Below are positions 1 through 8,026 of a stretch of DNA of 64,000 nt, piece by piece. Positions within the stretch are counted from its first letter, which is position 1, and every line of letters begins with the position of its first letter. The stretch is taken from positions 1-64,000 of the forward strand of contig CAIUVX010000063.1 of assembly GCA_903902705.1 (NCBI GenBank), in the 5' to 3' direction. The translations under genes and the position numbers were made by a program. Source of the stretch: an uncultured Methylococcales bacterium (GTDB lineage Bacteria; Pseudomonadota; Gammaproteobacteria; Methylococcales; Methylomonadaceae). Under the pieces are notes generated by a model. That model saw nothing but the letters and a program-made list of their open reading frames with translations, did no database searches and was not told where the DNA came from.

Positions 1-1
1 A

Positions 2-1825
2 AAAGATCCAGCTAACTGGGCAACTTGGGGTGGCGATTACGCCGGCACTCGTTATAGTTCACTTAACGAAATCAATGCTGACAACGTTAAAAATCTACAA
101 CCAGCATGGACTTTCTCTACAGGCGTATTACGTGGTCATGAAGGTGGTCCATTAGTTGTTGATGGTGTTATCTACATTCACACACCATTCCCTAACACTG
201 TATACGCTCTTGATCAAAAAACTCAGTCAGTTATCTGGGAATTTACTCCTACTCAAGATGCTGACGTTACTATCCCAGTTATGTGCTGCGATACAGTTAA
301 CCGTGGCTTAGCTTACGGTGACGGCAAAATTTTCTTACAACAATCTAACACTGTTTTAACTGCATTAGATGCAAAAACGGGTAAAAGAGTGTGGAGCGTT
401 CAAAACGGTGATCCTAAATTAGGTATGACCAACACTAACGCACCTTTAGTTGTTAAAGATACCGTTTTAACAGGTATTTCTGGTGGTGAGTTTGGTGTGC
501 GTGGTTTCTTAGCCGCTTATGACATCAACACTGGCAAATTGGCATGGAAAGGTTATAGCATCGGTCCCGATAAAGACACGTTAATCAATGCTGATAAAAC
601 CACGACTTGGGAAGACGGCAAAGTTGCTAAAGTTGGCGAAAATTCAAGTATCAAAACGTGGGAAGGTGACCAATGGAAAATTGGTGGCGGTACTACTTGG
701 GGCTGGACTAGCTACGATTCTAAATTGAATCTGATTTACTACGGATCAGGCAACCCATCAACTTGGAACCCAGTACAACGTCCTGGTGACAACAAATGGT
801 CTATGTCATTGTGGGCGCGTGATGCGGACACAGGTGAAGTTAAATGGGTTTACCAAATGACTCCACATGACGAATGGGACTTTGACGGTATCAACGAAAC
901 TGTGTTAGTTGACCAAGAAGTGAAAGGCAAGCTGCACAAAACTATCGTGCATTTCGACCGTAACGGTTTTGGCTATACACTGGATCGTGAAACAGGTGAA
1001 TTGTTAGTTGCTGAAAAATTCGACAAATCAGTCAACTGGGCATCTCATGTTGATATGAAATCAGGTCGTCCAGCGGTTGTTGCTAAATACTCAACTGAAC
1101 AAAATGGCGAAGATGTTAAATCTGAAGGCGTATGTCCAGCTGCGTTAGGTTCTAAAAACCAACAACCCGTGTCTTACTCTCCACAAACTGGCTTGTTCTA
1201 CATCTCAGGCAACCACTTATGTATGAACTACGAACCTTTCCAAGTTTCATACACAGCAGGTCAACCTTATGTCGGCGCAACGCTAGACATGATGCCAGCT
1301 GGTGCAGACGTTATCACAGGCAAACCAGACGGTACACACAACTTAGGTCAGTTCACCGCGTTTGATGCTAAAACAGGCAAAATTGCTTGGTCTAATAAAG
1401 AACCGTTCTCTGTCTGGTCAGGTTCAGTGGCAACTGCTGGTGGCATCGTATTCTACGGCACATTAGAAGGTTACTTGAAAGCAGTTGATGCAAAAACAGG
1501 TAAAGAATTGTACAAATTCAAAACCCCATCAGGCATCATCGGTAACGTTAATACTTGGAGCTACGAAGGCAAACAATATGTTGGCGTATTGTCAGGTATT
1601 GGCGGCTGGGCAGGTATCGGTATCGCAACTGATTTCGGCAAACAGTTAGAAGAAGCAGAAGCGAAAGCGGCAGCAGAAACTGATCCTGTGAAAAAAGCAG
1701 AGCTACAAAAAATTGCTCTGAAAATCTCACAAGAAGGTTTAGGTGCTAACGGCGCGTATGCAAGCTTGGGTTCATTCACCAAACAAGGTGGCGTGTTCAC
1801 AGTATTTGCATTGCCTAATAACTAA
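2..1825 (+). CDS. xoxF: XoxF-type lanthanide-dependent methanol dehydrogenase, 5' end outside window
   Basis: Periplasmic PQQ enzyme that oxidises methanol to formaldehyde (or formate) and passes electrons to a cytochrome c. The reading frame is open from base 2, well upstream of the ORF-track start at 281. About 608 residues are visible, so only the signal peptide and a few mature residues are missing. Family marks seen: the adjacent Cys-Cys pair ([10 protein letters not shown]), repeated propeller W-motifs (AxDxxTGK..W), a GNPSTWN motif, and the catalytic region [10 protein letters not shown]. The second Asp of D-F-D, two residues after the catalytic Asp, is the known lanthanide ligand of XoxF; calcium MxaF enzymes have Ala there. 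A Lys/Ala/Glu-rich stretch ([20 protein letters not shown]) lies near the C-terminus and looks long for the family. A strong terminator follows, and no xoxJ or xoxG lies downstream. Confidence 0.95.
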   Translation, partial: KDPANWATWGGDYAGTRYSSLNEINADNVKNLQPAWTFSTGVLRGHEGGPLVVDGVIYIHTPFPNTVYALDQKTQSVIWEFTPTQDADVTIPVMCCDTVNRGLAYGDGKIFLQQSNTVLTALDAKTGKRVWSVQNGDPKLGMTNTNAPLVVKDTVLTGISGGEFGVRGFLAAYDINTGKLAWKGYSIGPDKDTLINADKTTTWEDGKVAKVGENSSIKTWEGDQWKIGGGTTWGWTSYDSKLNLIYYGSGNPSTWNPVQRPGDNKWSMSLWARDADTGEVKWVYQMTPHDEWDFDGINETVLVDQEVKGKLHKTIVHFDRNGFGYTLDRETGELLVAEKFDKSVNWASHVDMKSGRPAVVAKYSTEQNGEDVKSEGVCPAALGSKNQQPVSYSPQTGLFYISGNHLCMNYEPFQVSYTAGQPYVGATLDMMPAGADVITGKPDGTHNLGQFTAFDAKTGKIAWSNKEPFSVWSGSVATAGGIVFYGTLEGYLKAVDAKTGKELYKFKTPSGIIGNVNTWSYEGKQYVGVLSGIGGWAGIGIATDFGKQLEEAEAKAAAETDPVKKAELQKIALKISQEGLGANGAYASLGSFTKQGGVFTVFALPNN

Positions 1826-1853
1826 TTAATCTAGTTTTTTAGATTGCTAGTTG

Positions 1854-1890
1854 AAGCCTTGGTTGAGCGATTGACCAAGGCTTTTTTTTA
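1854..1890 (+). terminator. Rho-independent terminator of xoxF
   Basis: A perfect 10-bp stem (AAGCCTTGGT / ACCAAGGCTT) with a 10-base loop runs into a run of T residues, 28 bp after the xoxF stop codon. It should end xoxF transcription before the lipoprotein gene. Confidence 0.93.
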
Positions 1891-1908
1891 ACTCTATTGC
1901 GAGAAAAA

Positions 1909-2559
1909 ATGAGAAGATATAAATATCAATTAGTTACAGTTATTGGTTTTACAACCATGCTTTTATTTGGCTGTGCATCCCAACCACCCTTATCAGTAGG
2001 TCAGCTTACTGAATATAACGCGGTTTCTATTAACAAAGATGTCTCTGTACCGAGCATTGCTTTTTATCATGGTCAAGTCCAATCATTTGCTGGTGTATTT
2101 GGAGTTTTAGGAGCGTTAGCAACAATGGATGATGCTAAAAGTAATGGAATACAACTCGCTGAATTTATGAAAAAAGAAAACATCAACGTTGGTGAAATTT
2201 TTATCAAAGATTTTGAGAAACAAATCATCGAAACAAAAACATTTAAAGTTGTTCAACCTAACTCTGAAAAAGCGATATTTAAAACAAAAATAGAACTTTT
2301 TGGTCTCAATCAAGGTAATGGACTTACCAGCACACTCTATCCTCAATTGACTGTTTCTGCTCAATTGACAAAACTAGATGGAACTATTTTATGGAAAGGA
2401 CAGCAGTACATTACTCCGATAAACAGTGAAAACAATATTGGTGATACGCTTGAAAATTTTTACAAAGAGCCGAACAAACTTAGACTATCTTTTGAAAAGA
2501 CATCTCATATTCTGGCAAAATTTCTGATTGAAGAAATAATTGGTAGCAAAACGCAATAA
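1909..2559 (+). CDS. Hypothetical outer-membrane-type lipoprotein
   Basis: About 216 residues. The N-terminus is a lipoprotein signal (MRRYKYQLVTVIGFTTMLLFGCAS), with lipobox LFGC placing the lipidated Cys near residue 22. The ATG at 1909 is preferred to the TTG at 1897 used by the ORF track, because it puts the basic residues directly before the hydrophobic core. The mature part has alternating hydrophobic strands and a TILWKGQQYI segment, resembling small periplasm-facing lipoproteins of unknown role. I do not recognise a specific family. It sits after the xoxF terminator, so it probably has its own promoter. The gene is AT-rich compared with xoxF. Confidence 0.8.
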   Translation: MRRYKYQLVTVIGFTTMLLFGCASQPPLSVGQLTEYNAVSINKDVSVPSIAFYHGQVQSFAGVFGVLGALATMDDAKSNGIQLAEFMKKENINVGEIFIKDFEKQIIETKTFKVVQPNSEKAIFKTKIELFGLNQGNGLTSTLYPQLTVSAQLTKLDGTILWKGQQYITPINSENNIGDTLENFYKEPNKLRLSFEKTSHILAKFLIEEIIGSKTQ

Positions 2560-2575
2560 GCCATGTAACACGATA

Positions 2576-2760
2576 AGATGGGCATAGGATGTGCTGAGGT
2601 ACGAAGCGCATCGTTCGAGAAACTTGACACGAATGATGCGCCTCCTATCGTCGGCACATCCTATGGCACTAGCGCGTAGGATGGCTAGAGCGATAGCGAA
2701 ACCCATCACTAACCCTTGAAAATATCTCGTTCCCACACTCTGGAGTTTGAGAACGAGAAA
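2576..2760. repeat. Composite of interspersed palindromic repeats
   Basis: The whole gap is made of repeat units. CATAGGATGTGC (2583-2594) pairs with GCACATCCTATG (2654-2665), with GAAGCGCATC/GATGCGCCTC inside; a half copy recurs near 40496. Next comes a copy of the GTAGGATGG-CTAGAGCG-AAACCCATC repeat. Last is TCTCGTTC...GAACGAGA (2725-2758), a hairpin of the widespread 'CGTTCCCACGCTC' type. No gene is seen here. Confidence 0.8.
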
Positions 2761-2848
2761 AACCATTTTTATTGCTGATGTAGGTTGTGAGGTGAGGTAC
2801 GAATCCCGATGCACATAAAAACACCTCAACTTAATTTAAGGTAGCGTG

Positions 2849-3346
2849 ATGTTCAAAAAATATTTTTCCCTAATTATACTTTTGCTAATGACAAATCATG
2901 CTGTTGTGGCGAACGAGTTGTCTTTACTTACCGAAGAACGAATAGGTGATTTTGAACTTGGGATATTTGAAAAGGACTTGCAAGGAAAAATACCTTGCCC
3001 ATTAAAACGCGGTGAAGAACAATTATGGGGCGCGGATGGAATTTATCATCAAGCATGGAATTATCCTAAGTGCGGGCTAAGTTTTAACATGAGTTCAGAA
3101 GAAAAAGGAGCAACTAAATTGATTTATTCCATTACAGTAACCGCACCTAGCACGCTGAAAACTAAACGCGGTATTCATATCGGTAGTAGTGAACAAGAAG
3201 TTGCGAAAGCCTATCAAGATGAAAAAGATACCAAGGCTAGTATTGCGAAACAAACCTTCGTGGCGGGTTCTTTGTATGGTGGACTTGTTTTTGACTTTCA
3301 ACATAATAAAGTCATAAGCATCTTTTTGGGCGCGGGTGCTGAGTAG
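2849..3346 (+). CDS. Hypothetical secreted protein
   Basis: 165 residues starting at ATG 2849, placed by an upstream AAGG about 7 bases away; the GTG at 2846 used by the ORF track is less likely. There is a Sec signal peptide (MFKKYFSLIILLLMTNHAVVA), with cleavage likely before NELSLL. Two Cys residues (KIPCPL and PKCGLSF) could form a periplasmic disulfide. A GIHIGSSEQEVAKAYQ segment resembles the two-helix repeat of small periplasmic proteins of unknown function. The family was not recognised. It ends 10 bases before the end of the convergent gene. Confidence 0.75.
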   Translation: MFKKYFSLIILLLMTNHAVVANELSLLTEERIGDFELGIFEKDLQGKIPCPLKRGEEQLWGADGIYHQAWNYPKCGLSFNMSSEEKGATKLIYSITVTAPSTLKTKRGIHIGSSEQEVAKAYQDEKDTKASIAKQTFVAGSLYGGLVFDFQHNKVISIFLGAGAE

Positions 3347-3356
3347 ACTACCCAGC

Positions 3357-3827
3357 CTACCGTGCTGAACCATTATTATAATTTTCACGCTTAATATCAT
3401 ATTGATTTTCCATGCCTTCGGTTAGATTATAACCTTCGGCATTTAATAAATCGCCGACAAAAAATAAACGCAGATCGATAATATAAGCGATTTGTTTTAT
3501 TTTATTTTTTTCAATCATAATAATGGCAAAATGCTGATTATTATCTATCAATTGGATAACAAGTGTTTGCGGATTACTGGGGTCTTCTTTTAATGCACCA
3601 GCAACAATTTGTCTGGCTTTTTCTGTGGTGAGTATGGGATTAGTCGTGGATAATTGTGCGTTTTTTTCTCGTTTTAATGCCTCTGCATTAAAGTAACCGA
3701 TGTCATAGGCGATCTTAAATATTAGGCAAAGTAGAATGATGCAACCGTAGATAGACAGTCCAATTTTTAAACGTCTTCTAACACGCGGATTAGATAATCT
3801 TTTAATAATAAGGCGAATTTTCGACAT
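3357..3827 (-). CDS. Hypothetical single-pass membrane protein
   Basis: 156 residues. A strongly basic N-terminus (MSKIRLIIKRLSNPRVRRRLK) is followed by one transmembrane helix (IGLSIYGCIILLCLIFKIAYDIG) and a soluble domain of about 100 residues. By the positive-inside rule the soluble domain faces the periplasm. No catalytic motif is visible and the family is not recognised. It converges on the secreted-protein gene at 2849-3346. A repeat-rich region and an IS110 remnant lie upstream. Confidence 0.7.
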   Translation of the reverse strand: MSKIRLIIKRLSNPRVRRRLKIGLSIYGCIILLCLIFKIAYDIGYFNAEALKREKNAQLSTTNPILTTEKARQIVAGALKEDPSNPQTLVIQLIDNNQHFAIIMIEKNKIKQIAYIIDLRLFFVGDLLNAEGYNLTEGMENQYDIKRENYNNGSAR

Positions 3828-3873
3828 ATGGGGTCAGAATAATTGGGGGCAGAGTAAAATTAATTTGAATAAT

Positions 3874-3981
3874 TCAATTATTCCTTTTTAGTTTCTTCTT
3901 GGTCGCTTTGCCATTTATCCCCAGACTGTAATAATGGAAGATGTTTTTTGCTATGTCCAAACCAACTACGTTAGTATTCAT
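3874..3981 (-). pseudogene. N-terminal fragment of an IS110-family transposase
   Basis: This reading frame is missing from the ORF track. It encodes 35 residues, MNTNVVGLDIAKNIFHYYSL followed by GINGKATKKKLKRNN and a stop. VVGLDIAKNIF is the classic start of IS110 DEDD (RuvC-like) transposases, with the first catalytic Asp. A full enzyme is roughly 300-350 residues, so about 90 percent is gone. IS110 elements carry a structured non-coding RNA region outside the transposase gene; the AT-rich bases beyond 3981 may be its residue, but no element ends can be defined. Confidence 0.75.
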
Positions 3982-4073
3982 CTCGGATGCCTCTTTATTC
4001 CGTTATTTGATTGGGTGCATTATGACACCGTTTGGAGTGGAGAGGAGTCCATATTATCAAGGTACGCGGTTTA

Positions 4074-4172
4074 AGAAGCAAGTAGCCCAGATGGAGCGAT
4101 AGCGGAATCTGGGAATGACCACAAGTGTGAAGGTTTATCCCGCATTTCGCAAAGCTCCACGCGGGCTACTTG
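4074..4172. repeat. Palindromic repeat of the 'agcaagtagcccg' family
   Basis: The outer arms AGCAAGTAGCCC (start) and GGGCTACTTGCT (end) are exact complements about 100 bases apart. The interior is degenerate (ATGGAGCGATAGCGGAATCTGGGA...CGCATTTCGCAAAGCTCCACG). Related copies lie near 23508-23545 and 24730-24845. Confidence 0.8.
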
Positions 4173-4283
4173 CTTTTACAGTCTCTGGAGCTGGAACGAG
4201 ACGATTTTTCCCTTGCTTTCTGCATAACAAGACGGTATCTATGTAGCCCATCTTATCGCGTTCAACCTGTAAAATGGGCAAGT

Positions 4284-4360
4284 GTAGGATGGGTAGAACG
4301 CAGTGAAACCCATCATTTACGCGGGTTTATGATGGGTTTCGCAAGCTCTACCCATCCTAC
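4284..4360. repeat. 77-bp nested palindrome inserted in the pqqE remnant
   Basis: Outer arms GTAGGATGGGTAGA / TCTACCCATCCTAC are perfect (14 bp). Inner arms GAAACCCATCAT / ATGATGGGTTTC are also perfect (12 bp). The element can fold into a single long cruciform. Its translation ([11 protein letters not shown]...GFASSTHPT) is a familiar artefact of this repeat in predicted proteins, which explains the first half of the ORF at 4170-4622. Confidence 0.88.
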
Positions 4361-4364
4361 GAGT

Positions 4365-4622
4365 TTCAATTTTTTCCGTGGCGATGACTGGATGCAAGAA
4401 CCTTGTCGTTCGTGTGATGAAAAAGAAAAAGATAAAGGCGGTTGCCGCTGTCAGGCGTATTTATTGGCAGACGATATGTATGCCACTGATCCTGTGTGCA
4501 GCAAATCACCGAATCATCATGTAATTGAGGAGGCGATTGCTTCGGCTAGAAATAGTGCATTGACTGAAAATGAAAAACCGCTGATTTTTAGGAATAGTAA
4601 AAATTCGCGGCTGTTGTCTTGA
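4365..4622 (+). pseudogene. pqqE: 3' remnant of pqqE (PQQ biosynthesis radical-SAM enzyme)
   Basis: From about [16 protein letters not shown] onward the translation matches the PqqE C-terminus: [34 protein letters not shown]. These Cys residues belong to the auxiliary iron-sulfur cluster (SPASM) domain, which in intact PqqE helps join Glu and Tyr of PqqA. The N-terminal radical-SAM domain with its CxxxCxxC motif (about 290 residues) is absent, and its place is taken by palindromic repeats. The fragment cannot be active. The cell still needs PQQ for XoxF, so a full pqq operon should exist elsewhere. The ORF-track start at 4170 is an artefact of the repeats. Confidence 0.9.
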
Positions 4623-4675
4623 AAAACTGGAATACATCGCAAATAGCTCAAGCCAGTTTGCGATAAGGTAAAAAC

Positions 4676-4879
4676 ATGAAATTAAAAGTTATCATTCATC
4701 CAGCCGAAGAAGGCGGATTTTGGGCAGAAGTCCCTGCTATTCAAGGTTGTGCAACACAAGGCGAGACTATTGAAGAGCTTTTAACCAATCTTTATGAAGC
4801 GGTTGAAGCCTGTCTTTCTGTGGACTTGGAAGACATTGAACTGGCGCAAAATGACAGGGTTTTGGAGATTGCCGTGTGA
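4676..4879 (+). CDS. hicB: HicB-type antitoxin
   Basis: 67 residues (MKLKVIIHPAEEGGFWAEVP ...), with the HicB signature: a short partial RNase H-like fold, a GGFWAEVPAIQGCATQGET strand-turn, and ETIEELLTNLYEAVEACL. This class binds and neutralises the HicA RNase and represses its own promoter. A hicA reading frame starts inside its stop codon (GTGA overlap), the usual translational coupling of this pair. The gene is intact although its partner is not. The likely DNA-binding C-terminus of longer HicB proteins is missing, which is normal for the short form. Confidence 0.9.
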   Translation: MKLKVIIHPAEEGGFWAEVPAIQGCATQGETIEELLTNLYEAVEACLSVDLEDIELAQNDRVLEIAV

Positions 4880-4968
4880 AAGCTGTTTCAGGAAAACACT
4901 TTGCCAAAATTCTGGAAAGTCATGGCTGGGTGTTAGTTCGGGTTAATGGCAGTCACCACGTTACTTAA
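4876..4968 (+). pseudogene. hicA: Truncated hicA toxin (mRNA interferase)
   Basis: GTG start overlapping the hicB stop by 4 bases. The 30 residues (VKAVSGKHFAKILESHGWVL, then VRVNGSHHVT) match the start of HicA, whose double-stranded-RNA-binding fold uses the His in the GSHH motif. A normal HicA continues for about 30 more residues (strand plus helix), but here a TAA follows GSHHVT. Too short for the ORF track. Probably an inactive toxin left beside its antitoxin. Confidence 0.85.
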
Positions 4969-4998
4969 AAGAGGCTTCTAGTATGAGGAAATATTACA

Positions 4999-5391
4999 AT
5001 GCGTGATTTCAAACCAGGTTTCAGGCTTTCTTTTACAGACATCATTGTCTTGGTTATTGGGCTTTCAGGTGCTATATTTTTTTATAACATTAACCCACTC
5101 GTCAGTATCATGGTTACTTTTGTTCTTGCACACTTTTTTCTTTTTTGTAACGTCATAAGAATATCAAGAATCCCTGAGTTAATTTGGGCGGCTATTTTTC
5201 TTATTCTGGTAGGCTCTTCACTAATTTTCAATAAATCTGTATTGGCAGTAGCATTTTCAATATCGTTAGTTTCCACTTTAACGCTAATTATACTAGAATT
5301 AAAAAAGCCAAGTTATCACGGCATTCTGTGGCAAAAAATCAATCCATCGTTACTGCAATGGTTTGAACAAAATCGTAGTAAACTACCCTAA
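4999..5391 (+). CDS. Hypothetical membrane protein
   Basis: 130 residues with about four transmembrane segments: FTDIIVLVIGLSGAIFFYN, PLVSIMVTFVLAHFFLFC, LIWAAIFLILVGSSLIF, and VLAVAFSISLVSTLTLIIL. The C-terminal tail is soluble (HGILWQKINPSLLQWFEQNR). A GAGG motif about 11 bases upstream supports the start. I do not recognise the family. It follows the broken hicBA pair by 30 bases with no obvious functional link. Confidence 0.7.
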   Translation: MRDFKPGFRLSFTDIIVLVIGLSGAIFFYNINPLVSIMVTFVLAHFFLFCNVIRISRIPELIWAAIFLILVGSSLIFNKSVLAVAFSISLVSTLTLIILELKKPSYHGILWQKINPSLLQWFEQNRSKLP

Positions 5392-5753
5392 TTTTCTGAG
5401 GCGAAGTTATAAAAAATCACAACCTTTCTAATTTGTTTTTATTGAAAATGGTTGCCCATAAATCGTATTAATCATTCTACATTAAGGGGATTTTTTATAG
5501 CTCCATCGCTCCAGCGGCGTGTGTTAGATCAAGAAGACGCTGGAGTGTTTACTAAGTCATGTAGGGTGTGCAGCGTTTTTCTGCCCACTGGGATTATCGG
5601 CAAATGGTGGGTAAAAAAGCGTTGTCCACCTACAAGTATCGTAGTGCGTGGAAACGAGACACGTCCAAAACTTGTTTTTGAACTCCATGGAATTGTGCTA
5701 AAGAAAAAATGCTAAAATCCACGCTTTTAATCCTATCCTCATTTTAACAAACC
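5392..5753. other. Intergenic region with degraded repeats
   Basis: No convincing gene. The 87-residue ORF at 5452-5715 has no ribosome binding site and consists of repeat text: GTAGGGTGTGC...TGCCCACTGG near 5560-5610 is a worn copy of the GTAGGGTGGGC family, and GTGGAAACGAGAC (near 5649) recurs at 7126. The metZ promoter is presumably in the last 100 bases. Confidence 0.6.
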
Positions 5754-6935
5754 ATGACTGATACCAACTGGAACGATTATTCCCTTGAAACCCAAGCTAT
5801 CCGCGCTGGTCATCGACGCACCCACGAAGATGAACACAGCATTCCTATTTTTGCTACGTCTAGCTATGTGTTTAAAAGTGCCGAAGAAGCGTCATTACGT
5901 TTTACAGGCAAAATAGCGGGTAATATTTATTCGCGCTTTACTAATCCTACGGTGGATGCGTTTCAACAACGCTTGGCATTGATGGAAAAAGGTGAACGCT
6001 GTTTGGCATTTGCGTCGGGTATGGCGGCGATTATGGCGGTCGGCATGGGTTTGTTAAAAGCAGGCGATCACGTTGTATGTTCACGCGGGGTGTTTGGTAA
6101 TACGGTGATGATTTTCACTAATTATTTTGCTAAGTTTGGCGTGGAAACGGATTTTGTCGATTTGATTGATACAGCGGCGTGGGAAGCGGCGATTAAACCC
6201 AATACGCGGTTTTTATTTTTAGAAACGCCGTCCAATCCGTTGACGGAAATTGCCGATATTCAAGCGTTGGCGGATATTGCTCATGCGCATGGTTGTTTAT
6301 TAATCGTTGATAATTGTTTTTGTACACCTGTATTACAAAAGCCATTTGAATTAGGCGCGGATATTGTGGTGCATTCGGCAACTAAATATATTGATGGTCA
6401 AGGGCGTTGTGTCGGCGGCGCGGTGATTGCTAGTAATGAGATTATCGAGCAGTTTATTTATCCGTATTTACGCACAGGCGGCGCGACTATGAGTCCGTTT
6501 AATGCGTGGGTATTTTTGTCGGGTTTAGAAACTTTGGCAATTCGTATGAAAGCGCATTGTGACAGCGCGTTTGAATTAGCGAAGTGGTTAGAGCAACAGC
6601 CGAGTGTGGCGAAAGTGCATTACGCGGGTTTGCCGTCTCATGCGCAACATGAACTCGCCAAACGCCAGCAAAGTCATTTTGGCGGTATTGTTAGTTTTGA
6701 ATTAACTGGCGGAAAAGAACACGCGTGGCGTTTGATTGATGCTACCCGCATGATTTCCATTACTGCTAATCTGGGTGATGTGAAAACCACCATTACCCAT
6801 CCTGCAACCACTACGCATGGTCGTTTAACGCCTGAATTGCGTGCTAAAGCGGGTATTAAAGATGGCTTGGTACGACTTTCGGTGGGTTTGGAAAATCTGG
6901 ATGATATTAAGAACGACTTGCTAAATGGCTTGTAA
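5754..6935 (+). CDS. metZ: O-succinylhomoserine sulfhydrylase
   Basis: 393 residues, a full-length Cys/Met-metabolism PLP enzyme. It makes homocysteine directly from O-succinylhomoserine and sulfide in methionine synthesis. Seen: YSRFTNPTVDAFQQRLALME, the PLP-phosphate-binding region FASGMAAIMAV, the VDNCFCTPVLQKPFELGAD segment, and the PLP lysine in HSATKYIDGQGR (K211). NLGDVKTTITHPATTTH near residue 340 is typical of MetZ rather than cystathionine enzymes. Translation starts at MTDTNWNDYS. The gene stands alone between repeat regions; purF, a common neighbour, is not here. Confidence 0.93.
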   Translation: MTDTNWNDYSLETQAIRAGHRRTHEDEHSIPIFATSSYVFKSAEEASLRFTGKIAGNIYSRFTNPTVDAFQQRLALMEKGERCLAFASGMAAIMAVGMGLLKAGDHVVCSRGVFGNTVMIFTNYFAKFGVETDFVDLIDTAAWEAAIKPNTRFLFLETPSNPLTEIADIQALADIAHAHGCLLIVDNCFCTPVLQKPFELGADIVVHSATKYIDGQGRCVGGAVIASNEIIEQFIYPYLRTGGATMSPFNAWVFLSGLETLAIRMKAHCDSAFELAKWLEQQPSVAKVHYAGLPSHAQHELAKRQQSHFGGIVSFELTGGKEHAWRLIDATRMISITANLGDVKTTITHPATTTHGRLTPELRAKAGIKDGLVRLSVGLENLDDIKNDLLNGL

Positions 6936-6969
6936 TTATTACCCCTTATGACCTAGTTCCTACTCACTG

Positions 6970-7107
6970 CCATTAAGTTAAGGATTTTTCCGTTCGCCCT
7001 GAGCATGTCGAAGAGTGAATGGAAAAACTCCAGCCCCGAAGTTAAGCCGTTCATGCTTCGACTGTTCGACAAGCTCACAGCTCAGCACGAACGGCTTAAC
7101 TTAATGG
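6970..7107. repeat. 138-bp MITE-like element with 13-bp terminal inverted repeats
   Basis: Ends CCATTAAGTTAAG and CTTAACTTAATGG are perfect inverted repeats. The 3' half holds a second inverted repeat, GTTAAGCCGTTC (7041-7052) / GAACGGCTTAAC (7089-7100), around a 'GCTTCGACTGTTCGACAAGC' core. The 5' half has a related, worn core (CCGTTCGCCCTGAGCATGTCGAAG). The 15-base flank/end TCACTGCCATTAAGT also occurs at 46342. There is no coding capacity. Confidence 0.85.
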
Positions 7108-7146
7108 TATTGACGGACGCGCCGCGTGGAAACGAGAAATCTGCTT

Positions 7147-8010
7147 ATGAATATTGATGTTTTATGTGTTGGTCATGCGTCTTACGATTTAGTGTTTTCA
7201 GTTGACCATCACCCTACTAAAAATGAAAAAACGGTCGCCGATAGTTTTATTGCCTGTGGCGGTGGCCCTGCGGTGAATGCTGCGGTGATGGTGGCGAAAC
7301 TGGGTTTGTCTGCGGCGTTTGCAGGTTATTGGGACTCGATGTGCATGGTGAACTGCACGCTCAAGAGTTGGTCGCACACGGTGTTAATACTCAATGTGTG
7401 GTTCGTGGCGATTCGCCTACGCCCTTATCCACCGTGAGGCAATCGTGCCTTAATTAATTACAAAGGTGACACTAAACCCTTAACAGCGAGTTCAGTTGAT
7501 TTTTCCGTACTTAATCCAAAAGTGATTTTATTCGATGGGCATGAACCACATATTTCTATACCTTTAGCAGAACACGCCCGAAAAGTAGGTATTCCCACCG
7601 TATTGGATGCAGGTTCTGTGCATGACGGCACATTGGCACTGATGGGCATGGTGGATTATTTGGTATGCTCAGAAAAATTCGCCCTGCAACTGAAAGGTGA
7701 TGAGAATACCGCATTAGCCTATTTAGCAACGCTCGTGCCTTATGTCGTTATCACGTTGGGTGAGCGGGGGTTGATTTGGCAACACGACACACAATGCGGC
7801 GCGTTACCTGCATTGGCAATTAATGCAATTGATACCACAGGTGCGGGTGATGCGTTTCATGGCGCATTTGCAGCAGGGATAGCAGCAGGATTGGATTGGC
7901 TAACGACGTTACGTTATGCCAGTGTTGCTGGGTCGCTGTGTTGTACAAAAATGGGGGCGCGGCTGGGATTGCCGTCTAAAAAAGAACACGAAATTGTGTT
8001 TGCTTGTTAG
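7147..8010 (+). pseudogene. PfkB/ribokinase-family sugar kinase, two compensating frameshifts
   Basis: The 5' part (MNIDVLCVGHASYDLVFSVD ... CGGGPAVNAAVMVAKLG) and 3' part (VILFDGHEPH ... INAIDTTGAGDAFHGAFAAG) share one frame and together make a PfkB kinase of about 288 residues. The DTTGAGDAFHG motif carries the catalytic Asp and anion hole. Between about 7328 and 7440 the homologous text moves to another frame (LDVHGELHAQELVAHGVNTQ), and returns at NRALINYKGDTKPL. So one base is lost near 7330 and one gained near 7437. In frame, the protein stops at 7437. Either a real pseudogene or two sequencing errors; intact, it would phosphorylate a sugar or nucleoside. Confidence 0.88.
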
Positions 8011-8026
8011 CAGAGGGGTTCTATTG

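Noticed and set aside
4074-4360. CRISPR-like array from adjacent repeats
   Set aside because: The repeats are different palindromic families, not equal units with regular spacers, and no cas gene is present.
4170-4364. N-terminal half of the 150-residue ORF as part of a protein
   Set aside because: It is translation of palindromic repeats ([19 protein letters not shown]). Only the pqqE part is protein-like.
5452-5715. 87-residue ORF before metZ
   Set aside because: No ribosome binding site, and the translation is mainly worn repeat sequence.
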